A stretch of 64,000 nucleotides of DNA from Acholeplasma equirhinis (GCF_017052655.1 NZ_JAFIDC010000001.1:868001-932000), one strand, 5' to 3'. Positions 51,031 to 59,973 are shown, numbered from the stretch's first letter. Made by a program: numbers and translations. Notes: generated from the letters alone by a model not told the origin.

Positions 51031-52590
51031 TTAAACACCTTTTTCCTTCAATAATAACTGTAGTTTCTTTGACTTATTATATGAAACGATACCAGCAACA
51101 ATTGTCAATCCTGCACATATAACATGTGAGATTGCAATTTGCATAAATATTTCAAATGGAATTTGATTTGTATTTAATGAGATTAAAGGCACATAGAAAA
51201 TACGAAGAATATTAATTGCTGAAATAACAAACAATCCAATACTCCATTTAATTGAATAAACTTTAACTTTTTCTGCTGCTAAGAACATGACTAAAATTAA
51301 AACAATTGACATTGCAATATCTAGTGCAACATTGAAATCAGGTCTTACCTTTACTTCATTTGGCAAGAATGTAAACAATGAATAATTAATTGAAGTGAAT
51401 AATGCCCATATGAAGAATGCAAGTGATCCAAAAGTCATTGAATAAGCAAATGAATTGTTTTGATAACGCATTTTTTCTATTTCAAACTTAGATGGTTTTA
51501 ATTTTAATGCAACCGGTAAGAGTAAAATACCTGCGATAATTGTTGAGAATATTAAATAAACTGAATATCCAATAGCTTGTGCTTTAGATGCTTTTTCTTG
51601 TTTAATTGATTTAATGACTTTAATTGCATTCAAGTTAAATACAACAACAAGTAAGCATAAAATCATACCAAAGTCGACAACAGAAGGTTGTAATCCTGTT
51701 ATTGTTGCATATGTAAAGTTGACTACATTTAAATTAAATAAGAATCCAAAGACGAAGTTTCCGACAACAAGCAATGCTAATAATCCAGTAATGATCATTG
51801 TGAAATAATAAGCAACTTGTATCGATAATTTGTTATTTTTATAGAACTCACCTGGTACATGATGTTCTAAATGAACAAATTCAGCTTCTTTAAAGTCAAT
51901 GATTTCATCATCAACTGATGGAATTGAGTTAACAACCTTTTCTGTAACTTTAATTTCACCGGCTTCAACTTGCGCTAAAATTTGTTGTACATATGCTTCT
52001 CTAGCAAGAACTGCTTTTCTATGTAGAAGATTATCAACAAGTAGCCAAATTGTAAGACCAACACCAATCAAAGTCATGAGTGAAATTGCAAATACTGCAT
52101 CAAATGATGCTAGAATATCTGGTCTAATATCTCTTGATTGGAATGCAAGTTGAATTGCTAAATCCCAATTGGCTTGATATTGTTGGAAAGATTGTTCAAA
52201 TGCTGCTTTTAAACTCAGTGATCCAACTACTACATAAATACTATATGCAATACCAAAGAAAATGGTTGTTCCGACAGTAATGAAATTACTTAAGTAGTAT
52301 TTTTTTCTATTGTGAGTTCCAAAACCTAAACCTAAAAGCACACTTAAGATAAAACCACCACTTAAAATTAAAATTAAATCATTCGTGGCAAAGGCTTGAT
52401 CCCAAAGTGGTTGCATAGATTTATAGCTTTTTCCAATAACTTCTGTAGTTGCCCATGTTGTTGAATATCCAAGAGCAAATATTGTTGAGACAATAGAAAA
52501 GAATACAACAAGTGAATAAATATATGTTTTCCAACGTGTTGTAAAATGTTTAACTATTTTGTCTTTGAATGATATTTTCATTGTTGTCAT
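51031..52590 (-). CDS. Unrecognised large membrane protein in the uptake operon (about 519 residues)
   Basis: The product has about 11 hydrophobic helices and a soluble loop near 195-250 (REAYVQQILAQVEAGEIKVTEKVVNSIPSVDDEIIDFKEAEFVHLEHHVPGEFY). No permease EAA motif, Walker motif or known transporter signature is visible. It is not a standard CUT1 subunit. ATG 52590 follows GAAGGATTTGGGTT. A longer frame from 52653 would translate the stable hairpin at 52619-52645 and is rejected. Located between the binding protein and the ATPase genes, so probably an accessory or second transport component. Confidence 0.72.
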   Translation of the reverse strand: MTTMKISFKDKIVKHFTTRWKTYIYSLVVFFSIVSTIFALGYSTTWATTEVIGKSYKSMQPLWDQAFATNDLILILSGGFILSVLLGLGFGTHNRKKYYLSNFITVGTTIFFGIAYSIYVVVGSLSLKAAFEQSFQQYQANWDLAIQLAFQSRDIRPDILASFDAVFAISLMTLIGVGLTIWLLVDNLLHRKAVLAREAYVQQILAQVEAGEIKVTEKVVNSIPSVDDEIIDFKEAEFVHLEHHVPGEFYKNNKLSIQVAYYFTMIITGLLALLVVGNFVFGFLFNLNVVNFTYATITGLQPSVVDFGMILCLLVVVFNLNAIKVIKSIKQEKASKAQAIGYSVYLIFSTIIAGILLLPVALKLKPSKFEIEKMRYQNNSFAYSMTFGSLAFFIWALFTSINYSLFTFLPNEVKVRPDFNVALDIAMSIVLILVMFLAAEKVKVYSIKWSIGLFVISAINILRIFYVPLISLNTNQIPFEIFMQIAISHVICAGLTIVAGIVSYNKSKKLQLLLKEKGV

Positions 52591-52618
52591 AACCCAAATC
52601 CTTCTTCTATTGGTTCTA

Positions 52619-52645
52619 TATGGTGGGGAATTTTTCCCCACCATA
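52619..52645 (-). promoter_or_regulatory. Stable intercistronic hairpin after the binding-protein gene
   Basis: TATGGTGGGGAA-TTT-TTCCCCACCATA, a perfect 12-bp stem with a 3-base loop and no T tract. It would protect the 3' end of the binding-protein mRNA or partly block the downstream genes, as known for intercistronic hairpins in sugar ABC operons. Confidence 0.7.
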
Positions 52646-52668
52646 CATACCAATTAATTTATAAAATG

Positions 52669-54795
52669 TTATTCGCCTTTAGAACGTGCAAATGCTGCTC
52701 TAACAGCTGCTAAATAAGAAGTTTGATAATTTTCAGTTGCAAGTAACGCTTTATAGTCTGCTGCAGAAATGCCGTTGTTATTTCCTGAGAAGCCATTAAT
52801 CATTAATGCTAATAATTTACCATCTGCAGTGTGATCTCTAAATGTTGAGTTTTGACGTGCAGTGATTTCAAGTTGAGTATAAGGTAAGAATGTTGGTACT
52901 AATTCGCCCCATTTACCTAATGAAGCAGCATTTTGGTGACCTGCAAGTTTTAACACACCTGCTTGAACGGCTGTATTAATTCTTTCAATACCCTTAATAC
53001 CATCTTCTGTTAATGTTTGATATTCAAGACCCAAAGAACGAACGTGTCCGATTGGCATTGTAGCACCCATGTACCAGCGTAGGTAGTTAATATGGTTACC
53101 AGCTGCTAATGTGTTAATTTCACCATTAGGACCTAAAACTTGAGTTTGGTGTAATTGATAAACTTGTTCACCATTGTAATCAAGAATAGTTCCGCTTCTC
53201 CATTCTTGTGGACCATAAAGATGAATATTACCGATTGAATCAGCTTCACTGTAATCATACATACCATCAACGATAGCAAGTGCTCTTAATAAAACTGCTT
53301 CATCTTTATCCATAATAGACATTGGGATACCCCAAGCTTCATTCTTAACAGAACGGTTAGATTCTGAGAAGTGGAAATATTTACCATCGCCTAACCAGTC
53401 AACAACTGGAGGTAAGATTGCTTGGAATTCCATATCTGGATCTTTTAATTTACCACCTTGTTCAATTAAACCAGTTGTTGTTGATGATGCATTATAATCA
53501 TAAGTCATGAAACCAAAACGACCATAGTCTCCATCACCAGTTAATAATTCTTGACGAAGGTTAGTTGTTGTAAAACCTTCAACGTTTGGAATTAAACCAT
53601 CTGTCACTAAGTTAGAAAGATTGTTTACTGAATCTATAAATTTATCGACGTCTTTACCTGCACGTACATCATTGATTTGTCCATCTTCATCAATGTACAT
53701 CCATTCGTTTCTTGAAGATGCACCACGAAGACCAAACATTTCAAGTCCACGGAACATTTGACGTACACGTGCACCAGATTTTTCACGTGGGAAATACATT
53801 TCAATTGATTTAACAGAGTTATTTTGAACTTGTCTTAAAATGTATTTTGGATTCGCATCGATAACATACATTAATGCTACTAGTTCATCTGTATCATAAG
53901 ATGCATCAGTTCCAACAAAGATGTCTGATAGCTTAGTATAACCATGGCCTGAACCATAAGTTTGATTAATGTATGAACGGAAAGTATCGGCTAATTTTTT
54001 ACCATTTGTAACCATTACTTCATCCTTTTTTTCTAGTGTCGCACGTAATAAATTGATTACATTAGAAGTTCTTGTTTTAGCAACTACTCTTGTAGATGCA
54101 TCTGGGTTAGCAACAGTTACGTTATAAGAAGCTGTAGCTGGTGTAACAGGTTGATAATTTATTCCCATTACATAATCATCAGTATCAAATGCATCTGTGT
54201 TAGCTGCATCTAAAATATCTTTAACCCAGTCAACACGCACCATGAACATATGTTCAAGTTCGTTAATACCGTCAAAGTAAGGTGTGAAGTAAATACCACC
54301 ATCACCTGAAGTTAATGATTGTTTAACTGCTGGGTTAGCATCAAAGAATGCACTAAGATTAGGCATTTTATCTAAATATTTGCCTAAATCTACGAATGAA
54401 CCATTGACACCTGCATCCCCTATTAATGCACCTGTACCATTGATTAAGTCGATACCTTCAAAACCTTCAGCTTGCATTTTTTCGAATTGGTCAGCTGTTG
54501 AAGTATGGTTTGAAGTTGCCTTGTCAACGAAAGTGGTGTTTGTTAATTCACCAATCTTTTCCCATACTGGTAATAAACTACCTTTAGTATAAGTTTTACC
54601 AGGTTTCATGACAGGCGAATATGTACTTTCTCTTTGGTAGCTAATACTATATAACTGTCCAGAAGTTGAATAGTTAATAGCAACATTTAACTCTACTTGT
54701 TGTGAAAAGTCTGGCTCAAATGGTGCTGGTTGATCACAAGCAACAAGTACGAATGCAGCCAAAGCGACTGCGAATAATGAAAACAATTTTTTCAT
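52669..54795 (-). CDS. ABC transporter substrate-binding lipoprotein (LplA/YtcQ-like)
   Basis: The product (708 residues) has a lipoprotein signal (MKKLFSLFAVALAAFVLVACDQ, Cys at the lipobox LVAC) and a large periplasmic-binding-protein-like domain. Features typical of the oversized extracellular solute-binding family of LplA type include PNPKYILRQVQ-like DANPKYIL and WGIPMSIMDKDEAVLLRALAIVDGMYD. In a wall-less cell it would sit on the outer face of the membrane. Given the locus, it should bind oligogalacturonides. ATG 54795 follows AAGGAGATTTATATA. A frame from 54933 overlaps the permease and is rejected. Confidence 0.88.
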   Translation of the reverse strand: MKKLFSLFAVALAAFVLVACDQPAPFEPDFSQQVELNVAINYSTSGQLYSISYQRESTYSPVMKPGKTYTKGSLLPVWEKIGELTNTTFVDKATSNHTSTADQFEKMQAEGFEGIDLINGTGALIGDAGVNGSFVDLGKYLDKMPNLSAFFDANPAVKQSLTSGDGGIYFTPYFDGINELEHMFMVRVDWVKDILDAANTDAFDTDDYVMGINYQPVTPATASYNVTVANPDASTRVVAKTRTSNVINLLRATLEKKDEVMVTNGKKLADTFRSYINQTYGSGHGYTKLSDIFVGTDASYDTDELVALMYVIDANPKYILRQVQNNSVKSIEMYFPREKSGARVRQMFRGLEMFGLRGASSRNEWMYIDEDGQINDVRAGKDVDKFIDSVNNLSNLVTDGLIPNVEGFTTTNLRQELLTGDGDYGRFGFMTYDYNASSTTTGLIEQGGKLKDPDMEFQAILPPVVDWLGDGKYFHFSESNRSVKNEAWGIPMSIMDKDEAVLLRALAIVDGMYDYSEADSIGNIHLYGPQEWRSGTILDYNGEQVYQLHQTQVLGPNGEINTLAAGNHINYLRWYMGATMPIGHVRSLGLEYQTLTEDGIKGIERINTAVQAGVLKLAGHQNAASLGKWGELVPTFLPYTQLEITARQNSTFRDHTADGKLLALMINGFSGNNNGISAADYKALLATENYQTSYLAAVRAAFARSKGE

Positions 54796-54826
54796 TATAT
54801 AAATCTCCTTCTTTTTTTTATTTTTT

Positions 54827-55696
54827 CTATTCTTTAACTCCACCAACATTAACACCTCTTGCAAAATACTTCTGCAAGTATGGATATATAATGATGATAG
54901 GTATAACAGACAAGACGATAGCTGCATAAGCAAGCGATCTTAATGAGTAAGGATAGTTAAATCCAGTTTCCGTGTCCCCAGATTCTTGTACAATTGCTCG
55001 AAGGACAACTTGGAGTGGGTGTTCGTTTGTATTTGCAACTAATATTCTGTTCCAGAAATACCCATTCCATCTAGATAGTGCATAGAACAATGTAACAGTT
55101 GCTATTGCACTCTTACTCATAGGAATGTAGATAGTTGTTAAGAGTTGTAACTCATTCGCACCATCTACAATCGCTGCTTCTTCAATTTCTTTCGAAATAC
55201 CTTGGAAATAATTTCTTAAAAGGATGATATTAAATGCTTGTACCCCAAATCCGTAAATAATACCCCAACGGTTAGATACCAGCAAGTCTTTATAATTGTA
55301 GTACGTTGGAATTAACCCAGCTGAGAACCACATTGTAAAGACAATAAAGAAAGCAATTTGACGTTTGAATAATAAATTTGATTTAGCAAGTGCATAGCCT
55401 GCAAAGATTGAAACTCCCATCGAGAATAATGTTCCATAGAAGGTATAAAACAATGTGTTTGTATAACTTCTCCATAATGCAACCCCACGATTTGGATCTT
55501 CAAAGAATGCTTTAACAGCTAAGAAATCAGGATCAACTGGCCAGAATACAACTGAACCCGAATCCATAGCAGTCTTAGAAGAAATTGCTGCAAAGACGGT
55601 ATATAAGAACGGGTATAGTGTTGCGAGTGCAAATAACGTAACTAGGACATAAGCTAGTACTTTAAAGATAATTTCACTTGTATCTAATCTTTTCAT
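54827..55696 (-). CDS. ABC transporter permease (YtcP/LplC-like)
   Basis: The 289-residue product has six membrane helices and the EAA loop EEAAIVDGANELQLLTTIYIPMSKSAIATV (near 190-220), and it ends in the YLQKYFARGVNVGGVKE tail characteristic of the LplC/YtcP group. AGGGGAGGCAGCTT precedes the ATG. It pairs with the permease at 55709-56797. Confidence 0.95.
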   Translation of the reverse strand: MKRLDTSEIIFKVLAYVLVTLFALATLYPFLYTVFAAISSKTAMDSGSVVFWPVDPDFLAVKAFFEDPNRGVALWRSYTNTLFYTFYGTLFSMGVSIFAGYALAKSNLLFKRQIAFFIVFTMWFSAGLIPTYYNYKDLLVSNRWGIIYGFGVQAFNIILLRNYFQGISKEIEEAAIVDGANELQLLTTIYIPMSKSAIATVTLFYALSRWNGYFWNRILVANTNEHPLQVVLRAIVQESGDTETGFNYPYSLRSLAYAAIVLSVIPIIIIYPYLQKYFARGVNVGGVKE

Positions 55697-55708
55697 AAGC
55701 TGCCTCCC

Positions 55709-56797
55709 CTAGAATAGTGATGTATCAGATACTCGGCGTGAAATGAAGTTTGCACCAAGCACTAAGAACATTGCAATAAATGAGTTAAATAAGTCAGCTG
55801 ATGTAGAGAATGCTCTAATCAAATCATTCGGTACCGATAGTCCTGCGGATGATCCATAAACATTACCAAGTCTTAAGATGAATGTTGATAATACATCGGC
55901 TGTTTCAAGTACTGCATGTTGCTCATTTTCAGTCATTAAGATAATCTTTTCATATCCAACAGAAAGAATCGAACCAATTCTTAAAATTAACATGATCGTT
56001 AATGTTGGAGCCATACCAGGCAATGTAACATATCTAATTTGATCTAGTTTATTCGCACCATCAATTCTTGCTGCTTCATAACTTGTAGGTGAAATACTCA
56101 TAATGGCTGCAAAATAGACAATAGAGCCATAACCTGCACCTTCCCAAATATCAGAAAGAATATAGACGGATCTAAAATATGCTGCACTTCCTAAGATATT
56201 TGTTTCCGGAGGTACTAAACCTAAACTTGTTAACATACCGTTAATAATACCTGGTTTAATAAATGCATCTGCTTGTTCAGGTCTTAACATCAAGAATAAT
56301 AATGATGTAATAACAACTGTTGAAATAAATTTAGGTAAATACGATAGTATTTGAGTGATTGATCGATAACCATCACTCTTAATTTCAGAGAAAAGTAAAG
56401 CTAAGATAATTGGAATCGGGAAGCCAAATAAAAGTCCATACATACTAATTGTGAATGTATTTCTAAATGCCTTCCAGAAAAGTTGTGTGTATTCTTTTGA
56501 TGAAAACATCAGTTCTCTTAAAGCATAAAACCCAACCCATGGTGATTGGAATGAATCCGTTGTAACATTTGGGTCATAACTCTTAAAAGCAACTAAGAGT
56601 TCCAGTATTGGTCGGTATCTAAAAAGGAGGAAATAAACCAATACTGGAATTAACATGACGAAAATTGGCCATTGTCTTTTTAAGGTTTGCCAGTATCTAG
56701 TGAGTTTAGTCTCTTCCATCACGAGATGGATAGATTCACCTCTTAAGGATTCTAGTTCTTTATATGAAATTATTTCTGGTTGCTTAGTTTCGTTCAT
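55709..56797 (-). CDS. ABC transporter permease (LplB-like)
   Basis: The 362-residue product has an N-terminal cytosolic extension (1-45) followed by six membrane helices. The EAA loop reads SYEAARIDGANKLDQIRYVTLPGMAPTLTIM, matching LplB/YteP-type permeases that import complex carbohydrates. It overlaps the upstream 202-residue gene by 4 bases, and the second permease follows by 12 bases. Confidence 0.95.
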   Translation of the reverse strand: MNETKQPEIISYKELESLRGESIHLVMEETKLTRYWQTLKRQWPIFVMLIPVLVYFLLFRYRPILELLVAFKSYDPNVTTDSFQSPWVGFYALRELMFSSKEYTQLFWKAFRNTFTISMYGLLFGFPIPIILALLFSEIKSDGYRSITQILSYLPKFISTVVITSLLFLMLRPEQADAFIKPGIINGMLTSLGLVPPETNILGSAAYFRSVYILSDIWEGAGYGSIVYFAAIMSISPTSYEAARIDGANKLDQIRYVTLPGMAPTLTIMLILRIGSILSVGYEKIILMTENEQHAVLETADVLSTFILRLGNVYGSSAGLSVPNDLIRAFSTSADLFNSFIAMFLVLGANFISRRVSDTSLF

Positions 56798-57402
56798 AAG
56801 TAATCCTCTTCTTTTTGTTTAACTTGTTCAATTAATAAAGACTTCATATCCGTAATTAAATCTTTTTGAAGTGACATAATAATGATCACTAAAGTAGAAA
56901 TAACTAAATTTGTTGTATGTCTAAATAGAATACCTAAATAAGAAAGATGTAATCCAAAAATTATACCGACTAACCATTCAACTGATAACATACATATGTA
57001 TATCAGAATGAAACTTATTAAATGTCCTAACCAACTATTCATGAAATCATTTTTGAGATATTTAATCTTGAGCAATACAACGAGGAATATTGCATAAGAT
57101 ATAATGATCATGAATGGATAAGGTAGACCCTGAAAAATTTGGTTACTGTATAAAATAAGCTGTAAAATTAATGATATACCGTGTGTAACAAATCCAAATT
57201 TACCCCATCTATGATATACAAGATAAATAATTGCGAAACTTGGTACAATGAATACATTCTCAGTAAAATAATTTTCTACAGTTGAGGATGCAATCCATGA
57301 AGTTATTAAGTATGCTATGACATCAATTAATATTGCCCATATCGTGAGCATAAGGATATCCATCCACATGTAGCGTTTTATTGTCAATTTAAGTTTCTCC
57401 AT
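56794..57402 (-). CDS. Unrecognised membrane protein, first gene of the transporter operon
   Basis: The 202-residue product has six hydrophobic helices (12-35, 48-62, 72-86, 95-112, 126-150, 160-180) and a charged C-terminus (EQVKQKEEDYL). The size and helix count recall small integral components such as ECF S subunits, but no motif confirms this. The ATG at 57402 has no Shine-Dalgarno sequence. A TTG at 57387 lies nine bases after a GGAG and might be the true start. It overlaps the LplB-like gene by 4 bases (ATGA). Only 38 bases separate it from the divergent pectinesterase gene. Confidence 0.7.
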   Translation of the reverse strand: MEKLKLTIKRYMWMDILMLTIWAILIDVIAYLITSWIASSTVENYFTENVFIVPSFAIIYLVYHRWGKFGFVTHGISLILQLILYSNQIFQGLPYPFMIIISYAIFLVVLLKIKYLKNDFMNSWLGHLISFILIYICMLSVEWLVGIIFGLHLSYLGILFRHTTNLVISTLVIIIMSLQKDLITDMKSLLIEQVKQKEEDYL

Positions 57403-57440
57403 TTATAATAAAATTAATAAAGGTTAAAAGAGGTCTATTC

Positions 57441-58319
57441 ATGCAAATTCATCACATTAATCCATCCATGAAACTTCAAACACTTCTCGATAAACTAGAT
57501 CCTAACATCTCACATACAATTTACTTAGCCCCTGGGTTATATCATGAGAAGATAAAACTATCAAATAACAACATTTCAATCATAGGTGAATCTAAAGATT
57601 CAACTTTGATTTCTTTTAATGATTATGCATATAAAATGCATGATGATGGTTTACTCTATAATACCTTTAGAACTTCCACCTTTTTAATCACTGGTTCCAA
57701 CAATAAATTAGAACATTTAACAATCATGAATGATGCCGGTTATGGAGACCGAATTGGTCAAGCCATTGCATTATCCATATATGGTACGATGAATGAAGTT
57801 ATTGACTGCAATATTATTGCCAATCAAGATACTTTATTTTTAGGTCCATTACCAATTGATTTAATTCATCGTTATCCACATATTTTAGATAAAGATCAAC
57901 TACAATCTAATCCAACTAAGAATTTCTTTTTTCAAACTAAAATCACCGGTAATGTCGATTTTATCTTTGGAAGTGGAAATGCACTATTTGATTCATGCAC
58001 CTTAGAATTTAACGGTGATGGTTATTTAGCTGCACCTTCAACTTATAAAAATGAAATCGGATTTGTCTTCTACCGTTCAAGAATTACATCCTTATCCGAT
58101 GAATTCAAGATGATTCTTGCCCGTCCTTGGAGAGCCTTTGGAAAGACTACCTTTATTGATTGTACATTTGAAACTAAGATTGATCCTAGTCGTTATGATA
58201 CTTGGGCGAAACCTGACTTCTACTTTTACGAACATCCCCATGTTGCTAATCCCTTAAGTCAAAAGGTTTCTTTTGAATTTCTGAAACAAATCGAAGATTT
58301 ATTTGACAGAAAATTCTGA
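57441..58319 (+). CDS. Pectin methylesterase (CE8), intracellular
   Basis: CE8 enzymes remove methyl esters from pectin. The 292-residue beta-helix protein has the family motifs GQAIAL (Gln107), QDTL (Gln129, Asp130), GNVDFIFGSGNALF (Asp173) and LARPWR (Arg228, Trp230). No signal peptide is present, so it probably de-esterifies imported oligogalacturonides in the cytosol. It is the only plus-strand gene inside the minus-strand locus, 38 bases from the divergent transporter operon. AGAGGTCTATTC precedes the ATG. Its reverse strand would be read by transcription from the promoter at 58398. Confidence 0.95.
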   Translation: MQIHHINPSMKLQTLLDKLDPNISHTIYLAPGLYHEKIKLSNNNISIIGESKDSTLISFNDYAYKMHDDGLLYNTFRTSTFLITGSNNKLEHLTIMNDAGYGDRIGQAIALSIYGTMNEVIDCNIIANQDTLFLGPLPIDLIHRYPHILDKDQLQSNPTKNFFFQTKITGNVDFIFGSGNALFDSCTLEFNGDGYLAAPSTYKNEIGFVFYRSRITSLSDEFKMILARPWRAFGKTTFIDCTFETKIDPSRYDTWAKPDFYFYEHPHVANPLSQKVSFEFLKQIEDLFDRKF

Positions 58320-58342
58320 TTTTGTCAAAATCGTCTATTATG

Positions 58343-58398
58343 TCGTACGCCGTTTGTAATACAAGGTTATTTTATCATATAGACTATTTAAATGTCAA
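58343..58398 (-). promoter_or_regulatory. Strong promoter with downstream operator-like motif pointing through pectinesterase
   Basis: Minus-strand TTGACA (58398-58393), 18-base spacer, TAAAAT (58374-58369) with an upstream TG (extended -10). Around the expected start lie TTGTA-T-TACAA (58365-58355) and AAACGGCGTAC (58353-58343), the latter shared with the eda upstream region. No minus-strand gene follows for 940 bases except by reading antisense through the pectinesterase gene into the transporter operon. Confidence 0.6.
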
Positions 58399-58407
58399 CG
58401 CTTACAT
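58391..58407. promoter_or_regulatory. Cre-like site (CcpA operator candidate)
   Basis: ATGTCAACGCTTACAT matches the catabolite-responsive element consensus WTGNAANCGNWNNCA with one mismatch (C for A at position 5) and is nearly palindromic around CG. It overlaps the -35 box at 58398-58393, as in carbon-catabolite-repressed promoters. Confidence 0.55.
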
Positions 58408-58440
58408 ACTATTTTTTCTAAGCGTCTAATAGGATAAACG

Positions 58441-58468
58441 AAAGGGTTATTATATATAATCCTTTTTT
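58441..58468 (+). terminator. Terminator of the pectinesterase gene
   Basis: AAAGGGTTAT/ATAATCCTTT, a 10-bp stem with one G-T pair and a 5-base loop, followed by Ts. It lies beyond the opposing promoter at 58398. Confidence 0.75.
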
Positions 58469-58492
58469 AATTACGTAGTAAGTTTTAATATT

Positions 58493-58532
58493 AAAAAAGA
58501 GCATATCTGTTTTTATAGAAAGATAAGCTCTT
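58493..58532 (-). terminator. Terminator of the MATE transporter gene
   Basis: Minus-strand AAGAGCTTATCT/AGATATGCTCTT, 12-bp stem with one mismatch and a 12-base loop, followed by TTTTAATA. It isolates the promoter at 58398 from upstream transcription. Confidence 0.8.
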
Positions 58533-58578
58533 ATGAATCAGTTTTATTTTTTAGTTTAAAATGCAGTTTATAAAATCT

Positions 58579-59973
58579 CTAATTTTGTAGTTTTAACAAG
58601 ACGATTCTTTCATTTTCTTGTCGAATGAAAATAATTGTCATCGCAATTGTAATTATAGTCGTTAATGTATTTGAGAAAAACATTACAAATCCAACATGCC
58701 AATATGGACGTTCTGGAATAAATGTGTACATTAAGAACAATACTGGCAGTCTTAAGATGATCACGCGAATAATGTTAATCCAAAAGACAACTTTTGTTCG
58801 TTTGAATCCAATAAATAAACCACTCATGGCAGAGATCAATGCTGAATACACTAAAGAATACTGTTCAAAATTATAGGTTGTTTTAATGACTTCTACTTGT
58901 TCATCACTAAAATTACCTAATAATTTAATAATCCAATCTAAATTAATGTAACAGATGATGAGTCCAATTGTCGATACAATCAATGCATATAAAATTGTTA
59001 TATAAAATGTTTTAATTGCTCTTTTTGGTTTATTAACACCTAAATTTTGAGATATGATTGTCATCTCGGTTTCATGGAATACATTTGCAACCGATGCAAA
59101 AAGTCCAAATATTCTAGAACAAATACCAAGTGCTGCAACAACATAATTATGATAAAGTAATGCAATACCATTAATAAAGACTTTACCCATATTAAACAAG
59201 AACTTACCTAAGAATATTGGAAATGCAAGTATGAGTATTGGTTTAATCAAAAAAAATTCAGGTTTAAAATCGTTTAAACTTACACTAATTGGATTCTTCT
59301 TTCTCATTGTAATGTAAATACCAATCATCATAAGTAATCCTTGTGCAATCATGCTTGAAATTGCAAGTTCAAATAAACCACCATTTAAGAACATAACCCA
59401 AATATATGAGAGAATCAATTTAACAATCATCACACCAAGATTTGCAAAAAGTATGATTTTTGTATTACCTTTAGCTTTTTCTAAACCAATAAAAACAGCG
59501 TTAAATGCAACCAACCCTGTTGTTGCCATTTGGATGATATAGTAATTTAGTCCACTTTGAATGATGTAATCATTCGCTCCAAACCCTCTTAATATAGGTT
59601 CTGCAAAAACAATCATAACACCGATTACAATTAATGAAACACTTAAAACTGATATCATCACTTGTCCAGCATTTTTACTTGCTTCTTTGAGTTTGTTTGC
59701 AGCATAATCTCTGGCAACAATAACAGATCCTGCAGATGCAATAGAGCCTCCAAATGCTGTGATTGCCATTCTAATTTCATCAATAAAGATAACTGATGTC
59801 ACAAAGTTTGTATCCAGTCCTGATACTAGCCACAAGTCAATAAAAGCGTATAAATAATTAAACGCCTCATAAATTGCGAGTGGAATTGATAATGAAATTA
59901 ATATTTTCCAAAGATTACCTTCTAAGATTAAATTTCTCTTCTTTTCATCTTTGAGTGATAGTTTTGAAGTCAT
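58579..59973 (-). CDS. MATE-family efflux transporter
   Basis: The product (464 residues) has 12 membrane helices in two related halves, with SIPLAIYEAFNYLYAFIDLWLVSGL at the start and GGSIASAGSVIVARDYAANKLKEA, both typical of MATE/DinF proteins. These export cations or drugs in exchange for Na+ or H+. Start ATG 59973 follows AGGTGACT. It lies between the pectate lyase lipoprotein gene and the pectinesterase gene; a direct role in pectin use is not evident. Confidence 0.9.
   Translation of the reverse strand: MTSKLSLKDEKKRNLILEGNLWKILISLSIPLAIYEAFNYLYAFIDLWLVSGLDTNFVTSVIFIDEIRMAITAFGGSIASAGSVIVARDYAANKLKEASKNAGQVMISVLSVSLIVIGVMIVFAEPILRGFGANDYIIQSGLNYYIIQMATTGLVAFNAVFIGLEKAKGNTKIILFANLGVMIVKLILSYIWVMFLNGGLFELAISSMIAQGLLMMIGIYITMRKKNPISVSLNDFKPEFFLIKPILILAFPIFLGKFLFNMGKVFINGIALLYHNYVVAALGICSRIFGLFASVANVFHETEMTIISQNLGVNKPKRAIKTFYITILYALIVSTIGLIICYINLDWIIKLLGNFSDEQVEVIKTTYNFEQYSLVYSALISAMSGLFIGFKRTKVVFWINIIRVIILRLPVLFLMYTFIPERPYWHVGFVMFFSNTLTTIITIAMTIIFIRQENERIVLLKLQN

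Noticed and set aside
52591-52653. Longer form of the 519-residue membrane protein
   Set aside because: It would include the perfect 12-bp hairpin; ATG 52590 has a ribosome site.
54796-54933. Longer N-terminus for the binding lipoprotein
   Set aside because: It overlaps the permease gene and would bury the lipoprotein signal sequence, which starts at 54795.
58369-58440. Plus-strand small RNA ending at the 58441-58468 terminator
   Set aside because: TATCAT-like and TTGTAA boxes exist on the plus strand but are poor; the minus-strand promoter is much stronger and the terminator is explained by the pectinesterase gene.
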